Shown: positions 17,141 through 30,254, counted from the stretch's first letter. The stretch: DNA of 64,000 bases from Burkholderiales bacterium (GCA_019635015.1 JAHCAG010000003.1:1-64000), one strand, 5' to 3'. Notes: generated by a model from the letters alone, not told the origin. A program made the numbers and translations.

Positions 17141-18386
17141 GCGCGGCATCGGGAAGAAGTTGGCCCTCAATCTGTTTGATGCCGTCGGCGGGCAACATCA
17201 AGGGCATCAGCCGCGCATCGGCATGGCGGGCAAGAAACTGCTCGACCTGCAGGCCATTCTCTTCGCGGAACAGGGAGCAGGTTGCATACAGCAATTTACC
17301 ACCTCCGCGCAGCAACTGCCAAAGCGTGTCGAGAAGGCGCGCCTGCCGTTTCGTCAGCGCCGCGACATCCCCGGGCTTGCGCAGCCACTTGATGTCGGGA
17401 TGGCGCCGAACGACGCCGGACGCGGTGCAGGGCACATCGGCAAGTATGCGGTCAAAGGTGCCCGAACTGCGCCAGGCTTCCGGCTGTTCAGCGTCCGCCT
17501 GCAGCAGTGTCGCCTTCAGCGACAGCCGCTGCAGATTTTCCGCAACACGCTGCAGCCGTTCCCCGTCGATGTCCGCGGCAAGCAGGTCGATGTCGGCCAG
17601 TTCCAGCAGGTGCGCCGCCTTGCCGCCGGGCGCGGCACAGGCGTCGAGCACACGCATGCCGGCCGTCATGTCGAGAAGCCCGGCGGCCAACTGGGCTCCG
17701 GCGTCCTGCACCGAGACTTGGCCGTCGGCGAACCCGGGCAATTGCGCCACCGGCCGCGGTTTGGTCACGATGACGCCGTCATCGCCGACCGGCCGTGCCG
17801 CGATGTCCTGTTGCGCAAGTCGTTCCAGGTAGGCCTCACGGCTGGTTTTCCGGCGATTGACCCGCAAAGTCAACGGCGGGCGCAAATTGCCCGCCTCCAG
17901 TATTTCGCGCCAACCCCCGGGATGATCTGCAGCGAGCTTGCTGATCCACCACGACGGGTAGGAATAGCGGCCTTCGTCGGTCGATGCCGCAATGGCGTCG
18001 AGGTCGTCGCGACGACGCAGATAATTGCGCAGCACTGCATTGACCAGCCCGCGGGCCTGCGGATGGCCCAGTTGGCCGCAGGCCGTCACTGCATGATCAA
18101 CGATGGCATGAGCGCTGGCCCTGGTATGGCAGAGCTGGTATAACGCGACCCGCAGCAGATCCCTCACCGGCGCATCGGCCAGCGGCTTTTGCAGCAGCTG
18201 CGCGGATATCGCATCCAGCCGTCCGAGGTGGCGCAACACGCCATACACGAGATCCTGCACGGCGCCGCGTTGCTGGGCCGTCAGCGCCGGCTCGCCGCGC
18301 CATACTGCCATCAGCTGGGCATCCAGGCTGCGCCCGCTCACTACACGCGTGACCGCGCCTGCGGCCAGACACTGGATTTGTTCCAT
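17103..18386 (-). CDS. rsmB: 16S rRNA m5C967 methyltransferase RsmB (Sun)
   Basis: A 427-residue SAM-dependent rRNA cytosine-5 methyltransferase. The N-terminal NusB-like RNA-binding domain (about 1-135) has Q-R-G-A-V-Q-D-L-V-Y-G-V-L-R-H. The catalytic domain has V-L-D-A-C-A-A-P-G-G-K (SAM motif), L-L-A-A-D-I-D, L-A-D-V-P-C-T-A-S-G-V-V-R-R-H-P-D and Y-A-T-C-S-L-F, the last containing the nucleophilic cysteine. It starts 21 bases after fmt and overlaps the DUF4390 gene downstream. The fmt-rsmB pairing is widely conserved. Confidence 0.96.
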   Translation of the reverse strand: MEQIQCLAAGAVTRVVSGRSLDAQLMAVWRGEPALTAQQRGAVQDLVYGVLRHLGRLDAISAQLLQKPLADAPVRDLLRVALYQLCHTRASAHAIVDHAVTACGQLGHPQARGLVNAVLRNYLRRRDDLDAIAASTDEGRYSYPSWWISKLAADHPGGWREILEAGNLRPPLTLRVNRRKTSREAYLERLAQQDIAARPVGDDGVIVTKPRPVAQLPGFADGQVSVQDAGAQLAAGLLDMTAGMRVLDACAAPGGKAAHLLELADIDLLAADIDGERLQRVAENLQRLSLKATLLQADAEQPEAWRSSGTFDRILADVPCTASGVVRRHPDIKWLRKPGDVAALTKRQARLLDTLWQLLRGGGKLLYATCSLFREENGLQVEQFLARHADARLMPLMLPADGIKQIEGQLLPDAAHDGFFYALLEKI

Positions 18387-18407
18387 GGTCAGTACCCCGG
18401 CAGCGGC

Positions 18408-19334
18408 TTATCTGCCGAGGCGTGCGCCCGCAGGCAGCGGCACGCCTGCGAGGAATGCCTGGGCAGCCATTCGCTTGCCGCCGGCACGCTGCAGTTCCAG
18501 CAGGCGCAGGCCACCTTCGCCCGTTGCCACCAGCAGCGTACCGGCATCCGCCTGCAGCACCGTTCCCGGATCGGCATTCGTGGTGATATCGGCAACCGGT
18601 TCGGCTTGCCATATTTTCAGCGACTGCCCGTCGTACAGCGTATGGGCACCGGGCACCGGATTGAAGGCACGGATCAATCGGTCGATTTCCACCGCAGGCC
18701 TCGCCCAGTCGATCGCAGCCTCCGTCCTGGTGATTTTTGCCGCGTAGCAGGACTCCGCCGGATTCTGGGGTTCAGACGCCAGCGGCATCTCCTGCAACGC
18801 ACGCACAATGAGTTGCGCACCAGCCTCGGCCAGCTTGTCGTGCAATGAATGCGTGCTGTCGCGGTCATTGATGGCGATTTTCGTCTTGAGCAGCATGGCG
18901 CCGGTATCCAGCCCCTCGTCCATCTGCATGATGGTGACGCCTGTTTCGCAGTCACCGGCCAGAATCGCGCGCTGGATCGGTGCCGCCCCGCGCCAGCGCG
19001 GCAATAGCGACGCATGGATGTTCAGACATCCCAGCCTCGGCAACGAGAGCAGGCGGGAAGGGATCATCAGGCCGTAAGCGGCGACGACCATGACATCGGC
19101 TTCCTGTTGCGCGATCTGCGAAATCACGGCCTCGTCTTTAAGGCTCGACGGCTGTGCAAAGTCGAGCTGCCGCGCCAGAGCCAGTTTTTTGACGGCGGAA
19201 AGCTGGGGTTTCAGGCCGCGGCCGGCGGGCCGGTCCGGCTGTGTCAGCACCAGCGGCACATGATGTCCGGCATCCAGCAGCGCGGCCAGCGCCGTCGCCG
19301 CAAAAGCGGGCGTTCCTGCGAATATGACGTTCAA
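18408..19334 (-). CDS. fmt: Methionyl-tRNA formyltransferase
   Basis: A 308-residue enzyme formylating initiator Met-tRNA. The TTG start at 19334 gives the expected N-terminus (L/M-N-V-I-F-A-G-T-P-A-F-A); no ATG or GTG fits, and the open frame extending upstream has no resemblance to the family. Motifs: L-N-I-H-A-S-L-L-P-R-W-R-G-A-A-P-I-Q (formyl-transfer loop), G-V-T-I-M-Q-M-D-E-G-L-D-T-G, and a C-terminal OB-like tRNA-binding domain. It follows def by 26 bases; together they add and remove the N-formyl group in translation initiation. Confidence 0.95.
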   Translation of the reverse strand: MNVIFAGTPAFAATALAALLDAGHHVPLVLTQPDRPAGRGLKPQLSAVKKLALARQLDFAQPSSLKDEAVISQIAQQEADVMVVAAYGLMIPSRLLSLPRLGCLNIHASLLPRWRGAAPIQRAILAGDCETGVTIMQMDEGLDTGAMLLKTKIAINDRDSTHSLHDKLAEAGAQLIVRALQEMPLASEPQNPAESCYAAKITRTEAAIDWARPAVEIDRLIRAFNPVPGAHTLYDGQSLKIWQAEPVADITTNADPGTVLQADAGTLLVATGEGGLRLLELQRAGGKRMAAQAFLAGVPLPAGARLGR

Positions 19335-19360
19335 GGTTGCCAGTGTCCGGGACTGCCGGA

Positions 19361-19864
19361 CTACATCGCCTGCCGTTGCTGCTTGTGCAGTTTGGCGGCA
19401 ATGCGCTTCTGTTTCAGCTGCGACAGTTTTTCGACAAAGACACGGCCGACCAGATGATCCATTTCGTGCTGGATGCACACTGCCAGCAGGCCGTCGGTCT
19501 CGATGATGCGTGAACGGCCGTCGCCATCCAGCGCTGAAACCTTGATTTTTTCGGCGCGGGTCACTTTTTCGTAGATCCCGGGCACCGAAAGACAACCTTC
19601 TTCACATTCTTTTTCGCCCTCGGCGCTTATGATTTCGGGGTTGATCAGGACCTGCAGCTGGTCACGGGTTTCGGAAACGTCGATGACGATGACGCGCAGG
19701 TGGACATCCACCTGTGTTGCGGCAAGACCGATACCCGGTGCAGCGTACATGGTGTCAGCCATGTCCTTGATTAATTTACGTATTTTGTCATCGATCCGGG
19801 TCACCGGGACAGCTACCTTGTGCAGCCGCGGATCGGGGTAATGCAATATCGGCAGTAAAGCCAT
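19361..19864 (-). CDS. def: Peptide deformylase
   Basis: A 167-residue metal-dependent deformylase removing formyl from nascent N-formyl-methionine. All three motifs are present: G-I-G-L-A-A-T-Q (about 44-51), E-G-C-L-S (metal-ligand cysteine) and Q-H-E-M-D-H-L (two His ligands and catalytic Glu). The N-terminus [14 protein letters not shown] is standard. It is the promoter-proximal gene of def-fmt-rsmB-DUF4390-ntrY-ntrX and divergent from the LysM gene, with a 112-base shared upstream region. Confidence 0.97.
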   Translation of the reverse strand: MALLPILHYPDPRLHKVAVPVTRIDDKIRKLIKDMADTMYAAPGIGLAATQVDVHLRVIVIDVSETRDQLQVLINPEIISAEGEKECEEGCLSVPGIYEKVTRAEKIKVSALDGDGRSRIIETDGLLAVCIQHEMDHLVGRVFVEKLSQLKQKRIAAKLHKQQRQAM

Positions 19865-19976
19865 GAAAAACTTGCCTATTTAATCAGCTAGATGCAGAAT
19901 TTAAACCAAACTCTTACGTATCGGCGGCGGTTCTCACAGCCAGCGCCGGCGACACGCACACAAGGTGGGGTTCCAC

Positions 19977-21119
19977 ATGCGAAAAGCAATTATATCCCTG
20001 ATTTTGTTGATAACTCCGGTGTCCGGCGCGTATGCCGCCGAGGCCGCAGCGATCAAAGACGCAGCGCCTGACCGGTATATTGTGCAAAAAGGAGACACGC
20101 TGTGGGGCATTTCCGGGCGTTATCTGAAGGAACCCTGGCGCTGGCCCGAGTTGTGGAAAATGAACCAGGAACAGGTCAAGAACCCCCACCTGATTTATCC
20201 CGGCGACGTCATTGTGCTGGACCGCAGCAGTGGCGAAGCGCAGCTGAGGCTGGTCAAACTTGAAACCACCCGGCTGGAGCCCCGCGTACGCAGCGAACCC
20301 AGCGCGCGTAGCGCCGTTCCCAGCATCCCGCCGTCGGTGATCGAACCCTTCCTTTCAAAACCGCTCGTTGTCAGCGCCACCGAACTCGACAGCGCGCCAC
20401 GCATCGTGGCGACTGCAGAAAGCCGCGTCACGCTGGGTGCCGGAGACCGTGCGTTCGTGCGCGGCATCACCAGGGACAAGGGCAACCAGTGGCAGATTTT
20501 CCGCCGTGGCGATCCCTTGATTGACCCTGAAACCAAGGAAGTGCTGGGATACGAAGCGACTTACCTTGGTGATGCCCAGGTCAGCCAGCATGGCGAAGTG
20601 GCAACAATCAACATCGTTCGCTCGGTACAGGAAATCTACCAGGACGACCGGCTGGTGCCCTTGGGCAAACAGACCCCCGTGTTTGCCTATGTGCCCCATC
20701 CGCCGAAAGTGCCCGTCAAGGCGCGCATCGTGTCGGCCTACGGCAGCTTGCAGGAAACCGGCCCGCTGTCGATTGTCGCGCTGTCCAAGGGCAGCAGGGA
20801 TGGACTGGATGTCGGCACCGTGCTGGCCATCGAACGCAGCCAGACCAGCGCACGTTACAGCCAGCGCACGGAGCCGCTGTTCGGCCGCTCCGGAATCACC
20901 GGCAGCGACAGGCCGCGTGTTTATTACAGCGAACCCTTGCTGCCGCGCGACAAGCTGATGGGACGCGGTGAAGCCGTCACGCGTGAAGGCATTGCGCAAC
21001 TGCCCGACGAGCGTTACGGCCTGCTGATGGTGTTCCGCACCTTTGACCGGGCATCGTTCGCACTGGTCATGGAAGCCAGCCGTCCGGTTGCCGTGTCCGA
21101 TTTCGTCACCAACCCCTGA
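19977..21119 (+). CDS. LysM-domain secreted protein
   Basis: A 380-residue exported protein. The ATG at 19977 follows a GGTGGGG ribosome site by 6 bases; a GTG four codons earlier lies inside that site. A signal peptide (K-A-I-I-S-L-I-L-L-I-T-P-V-S-G-A-Y-A, about 1-21) precedes a single LysM (about 35-85: Y-I-V-Q-K-G-D-T-L-W-G-I-S-G-R-Y-L, N-P-H-L-I-Y-P-G-D-V-I). LysM binds peptidoglycan. The remaining 290 residues are a conserved but uncharacterised region ending M-E-A-S-R-P-V-A-V-S-D-F-V. The gene precedes dprA and is divergent from def, a conserved betaproteobacterial arrangement. A cell-wall function is likely. Confidence 0.9.
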   Translation: MRKAIISLILLITPVSGAYAAEAAAIKDAAPDRYIVQKGDTLWGISGRYLKEPWRWPELWKMNQEQVKNPHLIYPGDVIVLDRSSGEAQLRLVKLETTRLEPRVRSEPSARSAVPSIPPSVIEPFLSKPLVVSATELDSAPRIVATAESRVTLGAGDRAFVRGITRDKGNQWQIFRRGDPLIDPETKEVLGYEATYLGDAQVSQHGEVATINIVRSVQEIYQDDRLVPLGKQTPVFAYVPHPPKVPVKARIVSAYGSLQETGPLSIVALSKGSRDGLDVGTVLAIERSQTSARYSQRTEPLFGRSGITGSDRPRVYYSEPLLPRDKLMGRGEAVTREGIAQLPDERYGLLMVFRTFDRASFALVMEASRPVAVSDFVTNP

Positions 21120-21176
21120 TCGCCGGGAGCACCCCGCTCCCGCAATCTGACGCCGGCTCCGCAACAACGGTGTCCC

Positions 21177-22262
21177 ATGGCAATTACCGCGGATCTTGAG
21201 GCATGGCTGCGCCTGAGCCTGCTGCCGGGTCTGGGCTCTCAGGCATTGCGCAGACTGCTCGTCGCGCTGGGGACACCCGAAGCCGTACTTGCCGCCAGTC
21301 AGGGTACGCTGCGCGCCATTGTCAATGAAAAAATCGCTGCAGCCATCGTCAAGGGCGGTGCAGAGCCGTCTTCATGGAACAGCGTGGAGCCATGGCTGGA
21401 CAATCCCGTCAACCATGTTGTCACACTGGCTGACGCTGAATATCCGAAATCATTGCTGGAAATCCCGGATCCACCACCCCTGCTTTATGTAAAGGGCCGC
21501 CTTGATCTGCTGAACCGCAGGGCCTTCGCGATCGTCGGCAGCCGCAATGCAACGGCGCAGGGCCTTGCCAATGCGGAAGCTTTCGCTGCCGCCCTCAGCA
21601 ATGCCGGGCTGACCATCATCAGCGGTCTCGCATTGGGCATCGATGCCGCGGCGCATCGTGGCGGACTCGCGGGCAGCGGTTCAACAATTGCCGTAGTCGG
21701 AACGGGATTGGATGTGGTGTACCCCGCACGCAATCGCGACCTTGCACACCGGATTGCCGAGAGCGGAACCCTGGTTTCCGAGTTTCCCCTGGGCACACCG
21801 GGACTTGCAGCCAATTTTCCCCGGCGCAACCGCCTGATCTGCGGCCTGTCCGGCGGTTGCCTGGTCGTCGAAGCAGCGATTTCCAGCGGCTCGCTGATCA
21901 CGGCGCGGCTTGCGGCAGACCAGGGCCGTGAGGTTTTTGCTATCCCTGGCTCCATACATTCACCGCTGGCCAAAGGCTGCCATGCCTTGATCAAGCAGGG
22001 CGCAAAGCTGGTCGAATCGGCACAGGACGTGCTGGAGGAACTGGGGCTGCCGCATGCGTCACCGGAAAATTCTCCCGAAACGGCGTCAACGGAGGACGAT
22101 CATCCCCTGCTCAAGCATATCGGCTTTGAGCCCGTGGACATGGACACGCTGCAGCAGCGCAGCGGGCTGGCCATCGGCGAAATCAATACTGCGCTGACCG
22201 CACTCGAACTGGCTGGCGCTGTCGAAGGCCTGCCCGGAGGCCGCTGGCAACGGCTGTTCTGA
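21177..22262 (+). CDS. dprA: DNA-processing protein DprA
   Basis: A 361-residue DprA (Smf). Its role in other bacteria is to bind incoming single-stranded DNA during transformation and load RecA. The Rossmann-like core is clear: A-I-V-G-S-R-N-A-T near residue 115, I-S-G-L-A-L-G-I-D-A-A-A-H-R-G, G-T-G-L-D-V-V-Y-P, N-F-P-R-R-N-R-L-I, and S-G-S-L-I-T-A-R-L-A. A C-terminal winged-helix DML1-like domain follows (about 310-361). Spacing to the LysM gene is 57 bases. The smg gene that often lies between dprA and the topoisomerase gene is absent. Confidence 0.96.
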   Translation: MAITADLEAWLRLSLLPGLGSQALRRLLVALGTPEAVLAASQGTLRAIVNEKIAAAIVKGGAEPSSWNSVEPWLDNPVNHVVTLADAEYPKSLLEIPDPPPLLYVKGRLDLLNRRAFAIVGSRNATAQGLANAEAFAAALSNAGLTIISGLALGIDAAAHRGGLAGSGSTIAVVGTGLDVVYPARNRDLAHRIAESGTLVSEFPLGTPGLAANFPRRNRLICGLSGGCLVVEAAISSGSLITARLAADQGREVFAIPGSIHSPLAKGCHALIKQGAKLVESAQDVLEELGLPHASPENSPETASTEDDHPLLKHIGFEPVDMDTLQQRSGLAIGEINTALTALELAGAVEGLPGGRWQRLF

Positions 22263-22373
22263 CCCCGGCTTGCGCTGGTCCGGGATTGTTCTTATCATCG
22301 GGCGCTCTTTTTCAAGCCCCTGCGGTCGCGGGGCCCCTGCAGCGGCGTTAGTGCCGCACTTTCAACGGGTTAC

Positions 22374-24899
22374 ATGGCGAAAACGCTCATCATCGCGGAA
22401 AAACCTTCGGTTGCCGGCGACATCGCCCGCGTCCTTGGTGGCTTCACCAAACATGCCGATTACTTCGAAAACGACCAGTACGTGGTGTCGTCCGCGGTCG
22501 GCCATCTGCTTGAAATCGCGGCGCCGGAAGAATTCGAGGTCAAGCGCGGCAAATGGTCATTCGCAAACCTGCCGGTCATTCCCCCGCATTTCGACCTCAA
22601 CCCGATCGCCAAGAGCGAAGCGCGGCTGAAGGTGCTGGCCAAGCTGATCAAGCGCAAGGATGTCACCGCACTGATCAACGCCTGTGACGCCGGACGCGAG
22701 GGCGAACTGATTTTCCGCTACATCGAGCAGGCGACAAAAACAAGCAAGCCGGTGTCGCGTCTGTGGCTGCAATCCATGACCCCGGCGGCAATCCGTGAGG
22801 GTTTCGAACGCCTGCGTTCCGATGACGAAATGAAGCCTCTGGCCGATGCCGCGCGCAGCCGCAGCGAAGCCGACTGGCTGGTCGGCATAAACGGCACCCG
22901 CGCGATGACCGCCTTCAACAGCAAGGGGGGCGGTTTCTACCTGACCACGGTCGGGCGCGTGCAGACTCCGACGCTGATGATCGTGGTGGACCGTGAACAG
23001 AAGATCCGCAAGTTTGTGCCCCGTGATTACTGGGAGGTGCGCGCGAGTTTCGGTGCCAAGGCTGGAGAATATGAGGGCCGCTGGTTCGATCCGGCATTCA
23101 AGCGCGACGAGAACGACCCGGAGAAGAAGGACAGCCGGCTGTGGAACAGGTCCGCCGCGGAAAAAATCGCGGAAGCCTGCCGCGGCAAACCGGGCACGGT
23201 CACCGAAGAGTCCAAGCCGTCCTCGCAGCTGTCACCGATGCTGTTTGACCTGACATCGCTGCAGCGGGAAGCCAACGGCCGTTTCGGTTTCTCGGCAAAA
23301 GTCACACTGTCGATCGCGCAGGAGTTATACGAAAAGCACAAGGCGCTGACTTATCCGCGGACGGATTCCCGCCATCTGCCGGAGGATTACCAGGCCACGG
23401 TCAAGACCACGCTGGAAGCGCTCTCCGGAGAACCCGGGCTGGGATCCTTTGCGAAAGCGATCATCAAGGGCAAGTGGGTAAAGGCCAACAAGCGGATTTT
23501 CGACAACAGCAAGATCTCGGATCACTTCGCGATCATCCCGACGCCGCAGCCGCCCAAAAGCCTGAACGAAGTCCAGCAGAAGATCTATGACCTCGTCGTC
23601 CGCCGTTTCATGGCGGTCTTCTTTCCGGCGGCGGAGCACCTGGTCACCACGCGCATCACCGAGGTCTCCGCCCACAAGTTCAAGACCGAGGGCAAGATCC
23701 TTGTGAAGCCGGGCTGGCTGGCGATCTACGGCAAGGACGAACAGCAGGAAAGCGCCAATCTGCCCGCGGTGGCCAAGGGCGAGAAACCGCCGGCAAGCGC
23801 GGTCGATGTCATCGCGCTGGCGACGCGTCCTCCCGCCCGTTATTCGGAAGCGACCTTGCTGAGCGCGATGGAAGGCGCCGGCAAGCTGATTGATGATGAC
23901 GAACTGCGCGAGGCGATGGCGCAGAAGGGCCTCGGCACGCCGGCAACTCGCGCCGCGATCATCGAGCGGCTGATTGCCGAAAAGTACCTGGTGCGCGAGG
24001 GCAGGGAACTGATCCCGACAGCCAAGGCATTCCAGCTGATGACGCTGCTCAACGGCCTCGGCGTCAACGAACTGACGCAGCCGGAACTGACGGGAGAATG
24101 GGAATACAAACTGCTGCAGATGGAACGCGGGAAGCTGAAGCGGGAAACCTTCATGAAGGAAATCTCCCGCATCACCGAACGCATCGTCAAACGCGCCAAG
24201 GAATACGACAACGAAACCATTCCCGGCGACTATGCGACGCTGAAGACGCCCTGCCCGCATTGCGGCGGCACGATCAAGGAAAATTACCGGCGCTTCGCCT
24301 GCGAAGCCTGTGAATTCTCGATATCCAAGGTTCCCGGCGGACGGCAGTTCGAGCTCGAGGAGGTCGAAACATTGCTCCGGGAGCGCACGATCGGGCCGCT
24401 GCAGGGATTCCGCTCGAAAATGGGCCGGCCGTTTGCGGCCATCCTGCGCATCGTCGAGGACAAGGACAACAACAACCTGAAGCTGGAATTCGATTTCGGC
24501 CAGAACTCCGGGGACGATGAACCCGAGGACGTCGATTTCAGCGGCCAGCAGGCGCTGGGAGCCTGTCCGAAGTGCAAAGGACAGGTTTTCGAGCACGGCA
24601 TGAACTACGTGTGCGAGAACACACCCAGGAAAAAATGCGATTTTCGTTCCGGCAAGGTGATCCTGCGCCAGGAGATACAGCGCGCGCAGATGGAAAAGCT
24701 GCTGTCGTCCGGCCGCACCGACCTGCTTGACGGTTTCGTCTCCAACCGCAATGGCCGCCGCTTCAAGGCTTTCCTCGTGAAACAGCCTGACGGCAAGATC
24801 GGCTTTGAATTTGCGCCGCGCGCAAGCAAGCCGGAAGCGGACAAAGCCGGGGCAGCGGCGCCTGCAGAGAAAAAACGTGCTGCCCGGAAAAAATCCTGA
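22374..24899 (+). CDS. topB: DNA topoisomerase III (type IA)
   Basis: An 841-residue type IA topoisomerase. The TOPRIM start M-A-K-T-L-I-I-A-E-K-P-S-V-A and A-C-D-A-G-R-E-G-E-L-I are in place. The catalytic tyrosine is in L-T-Y-P-R-T-D-S-R-H (Tyr327). Initial residues and the G-Y/F-L-T-T-V-G-R-V-Q-T-P-T block are of TopB type rather than TopA. Two C-terminal zinc ribbons follow (C-P-H-C...C-E-A-C near 625-645, C-P-K-C...C...C near 732-755) and a basic Lys/Ala tail. It relaxes negative supercoils and decatenates. It ends at a terminator shared with convergent gyrB. An upstream gap of 111 bases has small GC hairpins but no clear promoter. Confidence 0.94.
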   Translation: MAKTLIIAEKPSVAGDIARVLGGFTKHADYFENDQYVVSSAVGHLLEIAAPEEFEVKRGKWSFANLPVIPPHFDLNPIAKSEARLKVLAKLIKRKDVTALINACDAGREGELIFRYIEQATKTSKPVSRLWLQSMTPAAIREGFERLRSDDEMKPLADAARSRSEADWLVGINGTRAMTAFNSKGGGFYLTTVGRVQTPTLMIVVDREQKIRKFVPRDYWEVRASFGAKAGEYEGRWFDPAFKRDENDPEKKDSRLWNRSAAEKIAEACRGKPGTVTEESKPSSQLSPMLFDLTSLQREANGRFGFSAKVTLSIAQELYEKHKALTYPRTDSRHLPEDYQATVKTTLEALSGEPGLGSFAKAIIKGKWVKANKRIFDNSKISDHFAIIPTPQPPKSLNEVQQKIYDLVVRRFMAVFFPAAEHLVTTRITEVSAHKFKTEGKILVKPGWLAIYGKDEQQESANLPAVAKGEKPPASAVDVIALATRPPARYSEATLLSAMEGAGKLIDDDELREAMAQKGLGTPATRAAIIERLIAEKYLVREGRELIPTAKAFQLMTLLNGLGVNELTQPELTGEWEYKLLQMERGKLKRETFMKEISRITERIVKRAKEYDNETIPGDYATLKTPCPHCGGTIKENYRRFACEACEFSISKVPGGRQFELEEVETLLRERTIGPLQGFRSKMGRPFAAILRIVEDKDNNNLKLEFDFGQNSGDDEPEDVDFSGQQALGACPKCKGQVFEHGMNYVCENTPRKKCDFRSGKVILRQEIQRAQMEKLLSSGRTDLLDGFVSNRNGRRFKAFLVKQPDGKIGFEFAPRASKPEADKAGAAAPAEKKRAARKKS

Positions 24900-24926
24900 T
24901 TTTTCTTTTAAAACAATGTGTTGTAA

Positions 24927-24958
24927 ATAAAAAGGGCCGCATCAGCGGCCCTTTTTAT
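24927..24958. terminator. Bidirectional rho-independent terminator between topB and gyrB
   Basis: A perfect 12-base stem AAAAAGGGCCGC / GCGGCCCTTTTT around an ATCA loop. A-run and T-run flank the GC stem, so it can terminate transcription from both convergent genes, topB (plus) and gyrB (minus). Confidence 0.93.
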
Positions 24959-24976
24959 TACTGACAACGCGCCTGT

Positions 24977-28535
<3,559 letters not shown>

Positions 28536-28738
28536 ATTGGTTTTGTTTCTTGATTAGGATAGTAGTAGCTAATAGAGGTGGTGCAATCCTGTTGAAATGC
28601 CGGCATTCCCCTTGATTTCACTGGGGGAACCTCTATTTCCGATTTGTGGGTTTGTTGTGGATATGCTGGTGAACAAAAAGGATGAAAAATCCCCGGATTG
28701 CCGTTTCATGTTCTTATGCACAATACATGCACAGGCGT
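28536..28738. promoter_or_regulatory. dnaA-dnaN intergenic region with DnaA boxes (candidate origin or control region)
   Basis: This 203-base gap holds an exact DnaA box TTATGCACA (28714-28722), a one-mismatch box on the other strand (TGTGGATAT, 28656-28664, reverse complement ATATCCACA) and a weaker 7/9 site (28725-28733). It also holds nested inverted repeats (see the separate entry). No protein gene fits. The cluster fits either a replication origin element or autoregulation of dnaA/dnaN by DnaA. The dnaN promoter must also lie here; no consensus hexamer pair stands out. Confidence 0.6.
28571..28637. repeat. Nested inverted repeats between dnaA and dnaN
   Basis: Outer arms AATAGAGGT (28571-28579) and ACCTCTATT (28629-28637) are perfect inverted copies. 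Inside lie a 12-base palindrome AATGCCGGCATT (28596-28607), TGAAAT/ATTTCA arms (28593-28598, 28615-28620) and TTCCCC/GGGGAA arms (28606-28611, 28624-28629). The set could form alternative hairpins in the dnaN leader RNA or a structured duplex. Confidence 0.6.
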
Positions 28739-30076
28739 TCAACTGCGTAATACCTTCATCAATGATGCAATATCCGTCGTCATCTCGTTGCTTGTGCTGC
28801 GGAGTTGCGCAATCTTGCGGCAGGCATGCAGCACCGTCGTATGATCACGTCCGCCAAAGGCTTCTCCGATGTCCGGCAGGCTCATCTGGGTGAGTTCCTT
28901 GGCCAGCGCCATGGCCACCTGCCGCGGCCTCGCAACGTTGCGGGTCCGTTTTTTTGAATACATCTCCGATACCTTGATCTTGTAGTAATCGGCGACAGTG
29001 CGCTGGATGTTTTCGATGCTCACTTGCCGGCTTTGTGACGCGAGTATGTCGCGCAGGGCCTCCCGCGCCAGATCGACATCAACAGGCTGTCCCGTAAAAC
29101 GGGAGTAGGCAAGCACTCGTTTCAGTGCGCCCTCGAGCTCACGGATGTTGGACTGGATGTGTTTGGCGATGAAAAAGGCGACATTCTCGTCGAGAGTCAG
29201 GCCATCAGCCGCGGCTTTTTTCAGCAGGATGGCAACTCGCATTTCCAGTTCGGGTGGCTCGACAGCAACAGTCAGACCCCATCCGAAACGGGAAATCAGC
29301 CGGCTTTCCATGCCGGAAATTTCACGGGGAAAAGTGTCACAGGTGATGATGACCTGTTTGTGGGCTTCCACCAGGGCGTTGAAGGCGTAAAAAAATTCTT
29401 CCTGGGTCCGGTTCTTGCCGCTGAAAAACTGGATGTCATCAATCAGCAACAGGTCAAGTGAATGATAGTAACGCTTGAAATCATCAAAGGCCTTGTGCTG
29501 GTAGGCGCGCACCACATCCGAAACGTACTGCTCGGCATGGATATAGCGGATTTTGCTTTCCGGGGCGCGGGTCCGCAGATGGTTGCCGATGGCGTGGATC
29601 AGGTGGGTTTTCCCCAGGCCGACGCCGCCGTACACGAAAAGCGGGTTATAGGCGGAGCCGGGTTTTTCCGCGACCTGCCGAGCGGCGGCCCTGGCCAGAT
29701 CATTGGCTTTGCCGGTGACAAAAGTGTCAAAGGTGAAAGCCGGGTTCAGGCGGGAGACATCTCGCACCGGTGTCGCCGGCACGGCCCGGGCCGGGATTTC
29801 GGTTTGTGTTTTGGCGGGGCCTGGTGACGCCGGTGCGGCCTTTTCAGAAATGACCAGATCCACCGATGCATTTTCCCCGAGGCGTTCGCGGGCAATGTCG
29901 AGGATCCTTGCGTGGAACCGATCACGCACCCAGCGTTGTACGAAACGGTTGGGCGCCGTCACGGTGACGTTCAGACCCGAAATATTGCACTGGAGCGGCT
30001 GGATCCAGGTGACAAATTGCTGCTGCCCGAGCTCGTTTGCAAAAAATGCCAGACAGTGTTGCCAGAAGTCGTTCAT
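28739..30076 (-). CDS. dnaA: Chromosomal replication initiator DnaA
   Basis: A 445-residue initiator. Domain I (1-85, M-N-D-F-W-Q-H-C-L...W-I-Q-P-L) precedes a short linker. The AAA+ domain has [15 protein letters not shown] (Walker A), [12 protein letters not shown] (Walker B) and sensor motifs. Domain IV binds DnaA boxes with [16 protein letters not shown] and [11 protein letters not shown]. It is divergent from rpmH across a 213-base region. A good sigma-70 promoter lies about 60 bases upstream. DnaA boxes occur just downstream of the gene. Confidence 0.98.
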   Translation of the reverse strand: MNDFWQHCLAFFANELGQQQFVTWIQPLQCNISGLNVTVTAPNRFVQRWVRDRFHARILDIARERLGENASVDLVISEKAAPASPGPAKTQTEIPARAVPATPVRDVSRLNPAFTFDTFVTGKANDLARAAARQVAEKPGSAYNPLFVYGGVGLGKTHLIHAIGNHLRTRAPESKIRYIHAEQYVSDVVRAYQHKAFDDFKRYYHSLDLLLIDDIQFFSGKNRTQEEFFYAFNALVEAHKQVIITCDTFPREISGMESRLISRFGWGLTVAVEPPELEMRVAILLKKAAADGLTLDENVAFFIAKHIQSNIRELEGALKRVLAYSRFTGQPVDVDLAREALRDILASQSRQVSIENIQRTVADYYKIKVSEMYSKKRTRNVARPRQVAMALAKELTQMSLPDIGEAFGGRDHTTVLHACRKIAQLRSTSNEMTTDIASLMKVLRS

Positions 30077-30141
30077 TCGTCCCTATCGGGTGAGACAGCC
30101 GCGTGGATGCCGTGACGGATGGAGGGGAAATTTGACCCCGG

Positions 30142-30170
30142 ATTTTACCCTTTATTGCCATCACCGCCAA
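30142..30170 (-). promoter_or_regulatory. Sigma-70 promoter for dnaA
   Basis: On the minus strand TTGGCG (plus 30165-30170) and TAAAAT (plus 30142-30147) are spaced by exactly 17 bases. Transcription would start near 30135, giving a leader of about 60 bases before dnaA. No DnaA box overlaps it. The rest of the dnaA-rpmH gap holds a small GC hairpin (CCCGC-TTGC-GCGGG, about 30199-30212) and the rpmH promoter. Confidence 0.65.
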
Positions 30171-30224
30171 AGCCGCTGCAGCGTTTCCCCGGGCTTCCCC
30201 CGCTTGCGCGGGATCTCCGGTACG

Positions 30225-30254
30225 TTGACATGATTACCCCGTACGATGTCTAAT
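30225..30254 (+). promoter_or_regulatory. Sigma-70 promoter for rpmH-rnpA
   Basis: A perfect -35 TTGACA (30225-30230) and -10 TCTAAT (30249-30254) with an 18-base spacer. The start of transcription would be near 30261, about 29 bases before the rpmH ATG. This matters for rnpA because an in-frame ATG at 30256 lies upstream of the predicted transcript start and cannot be used. Confidence 0.75.
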
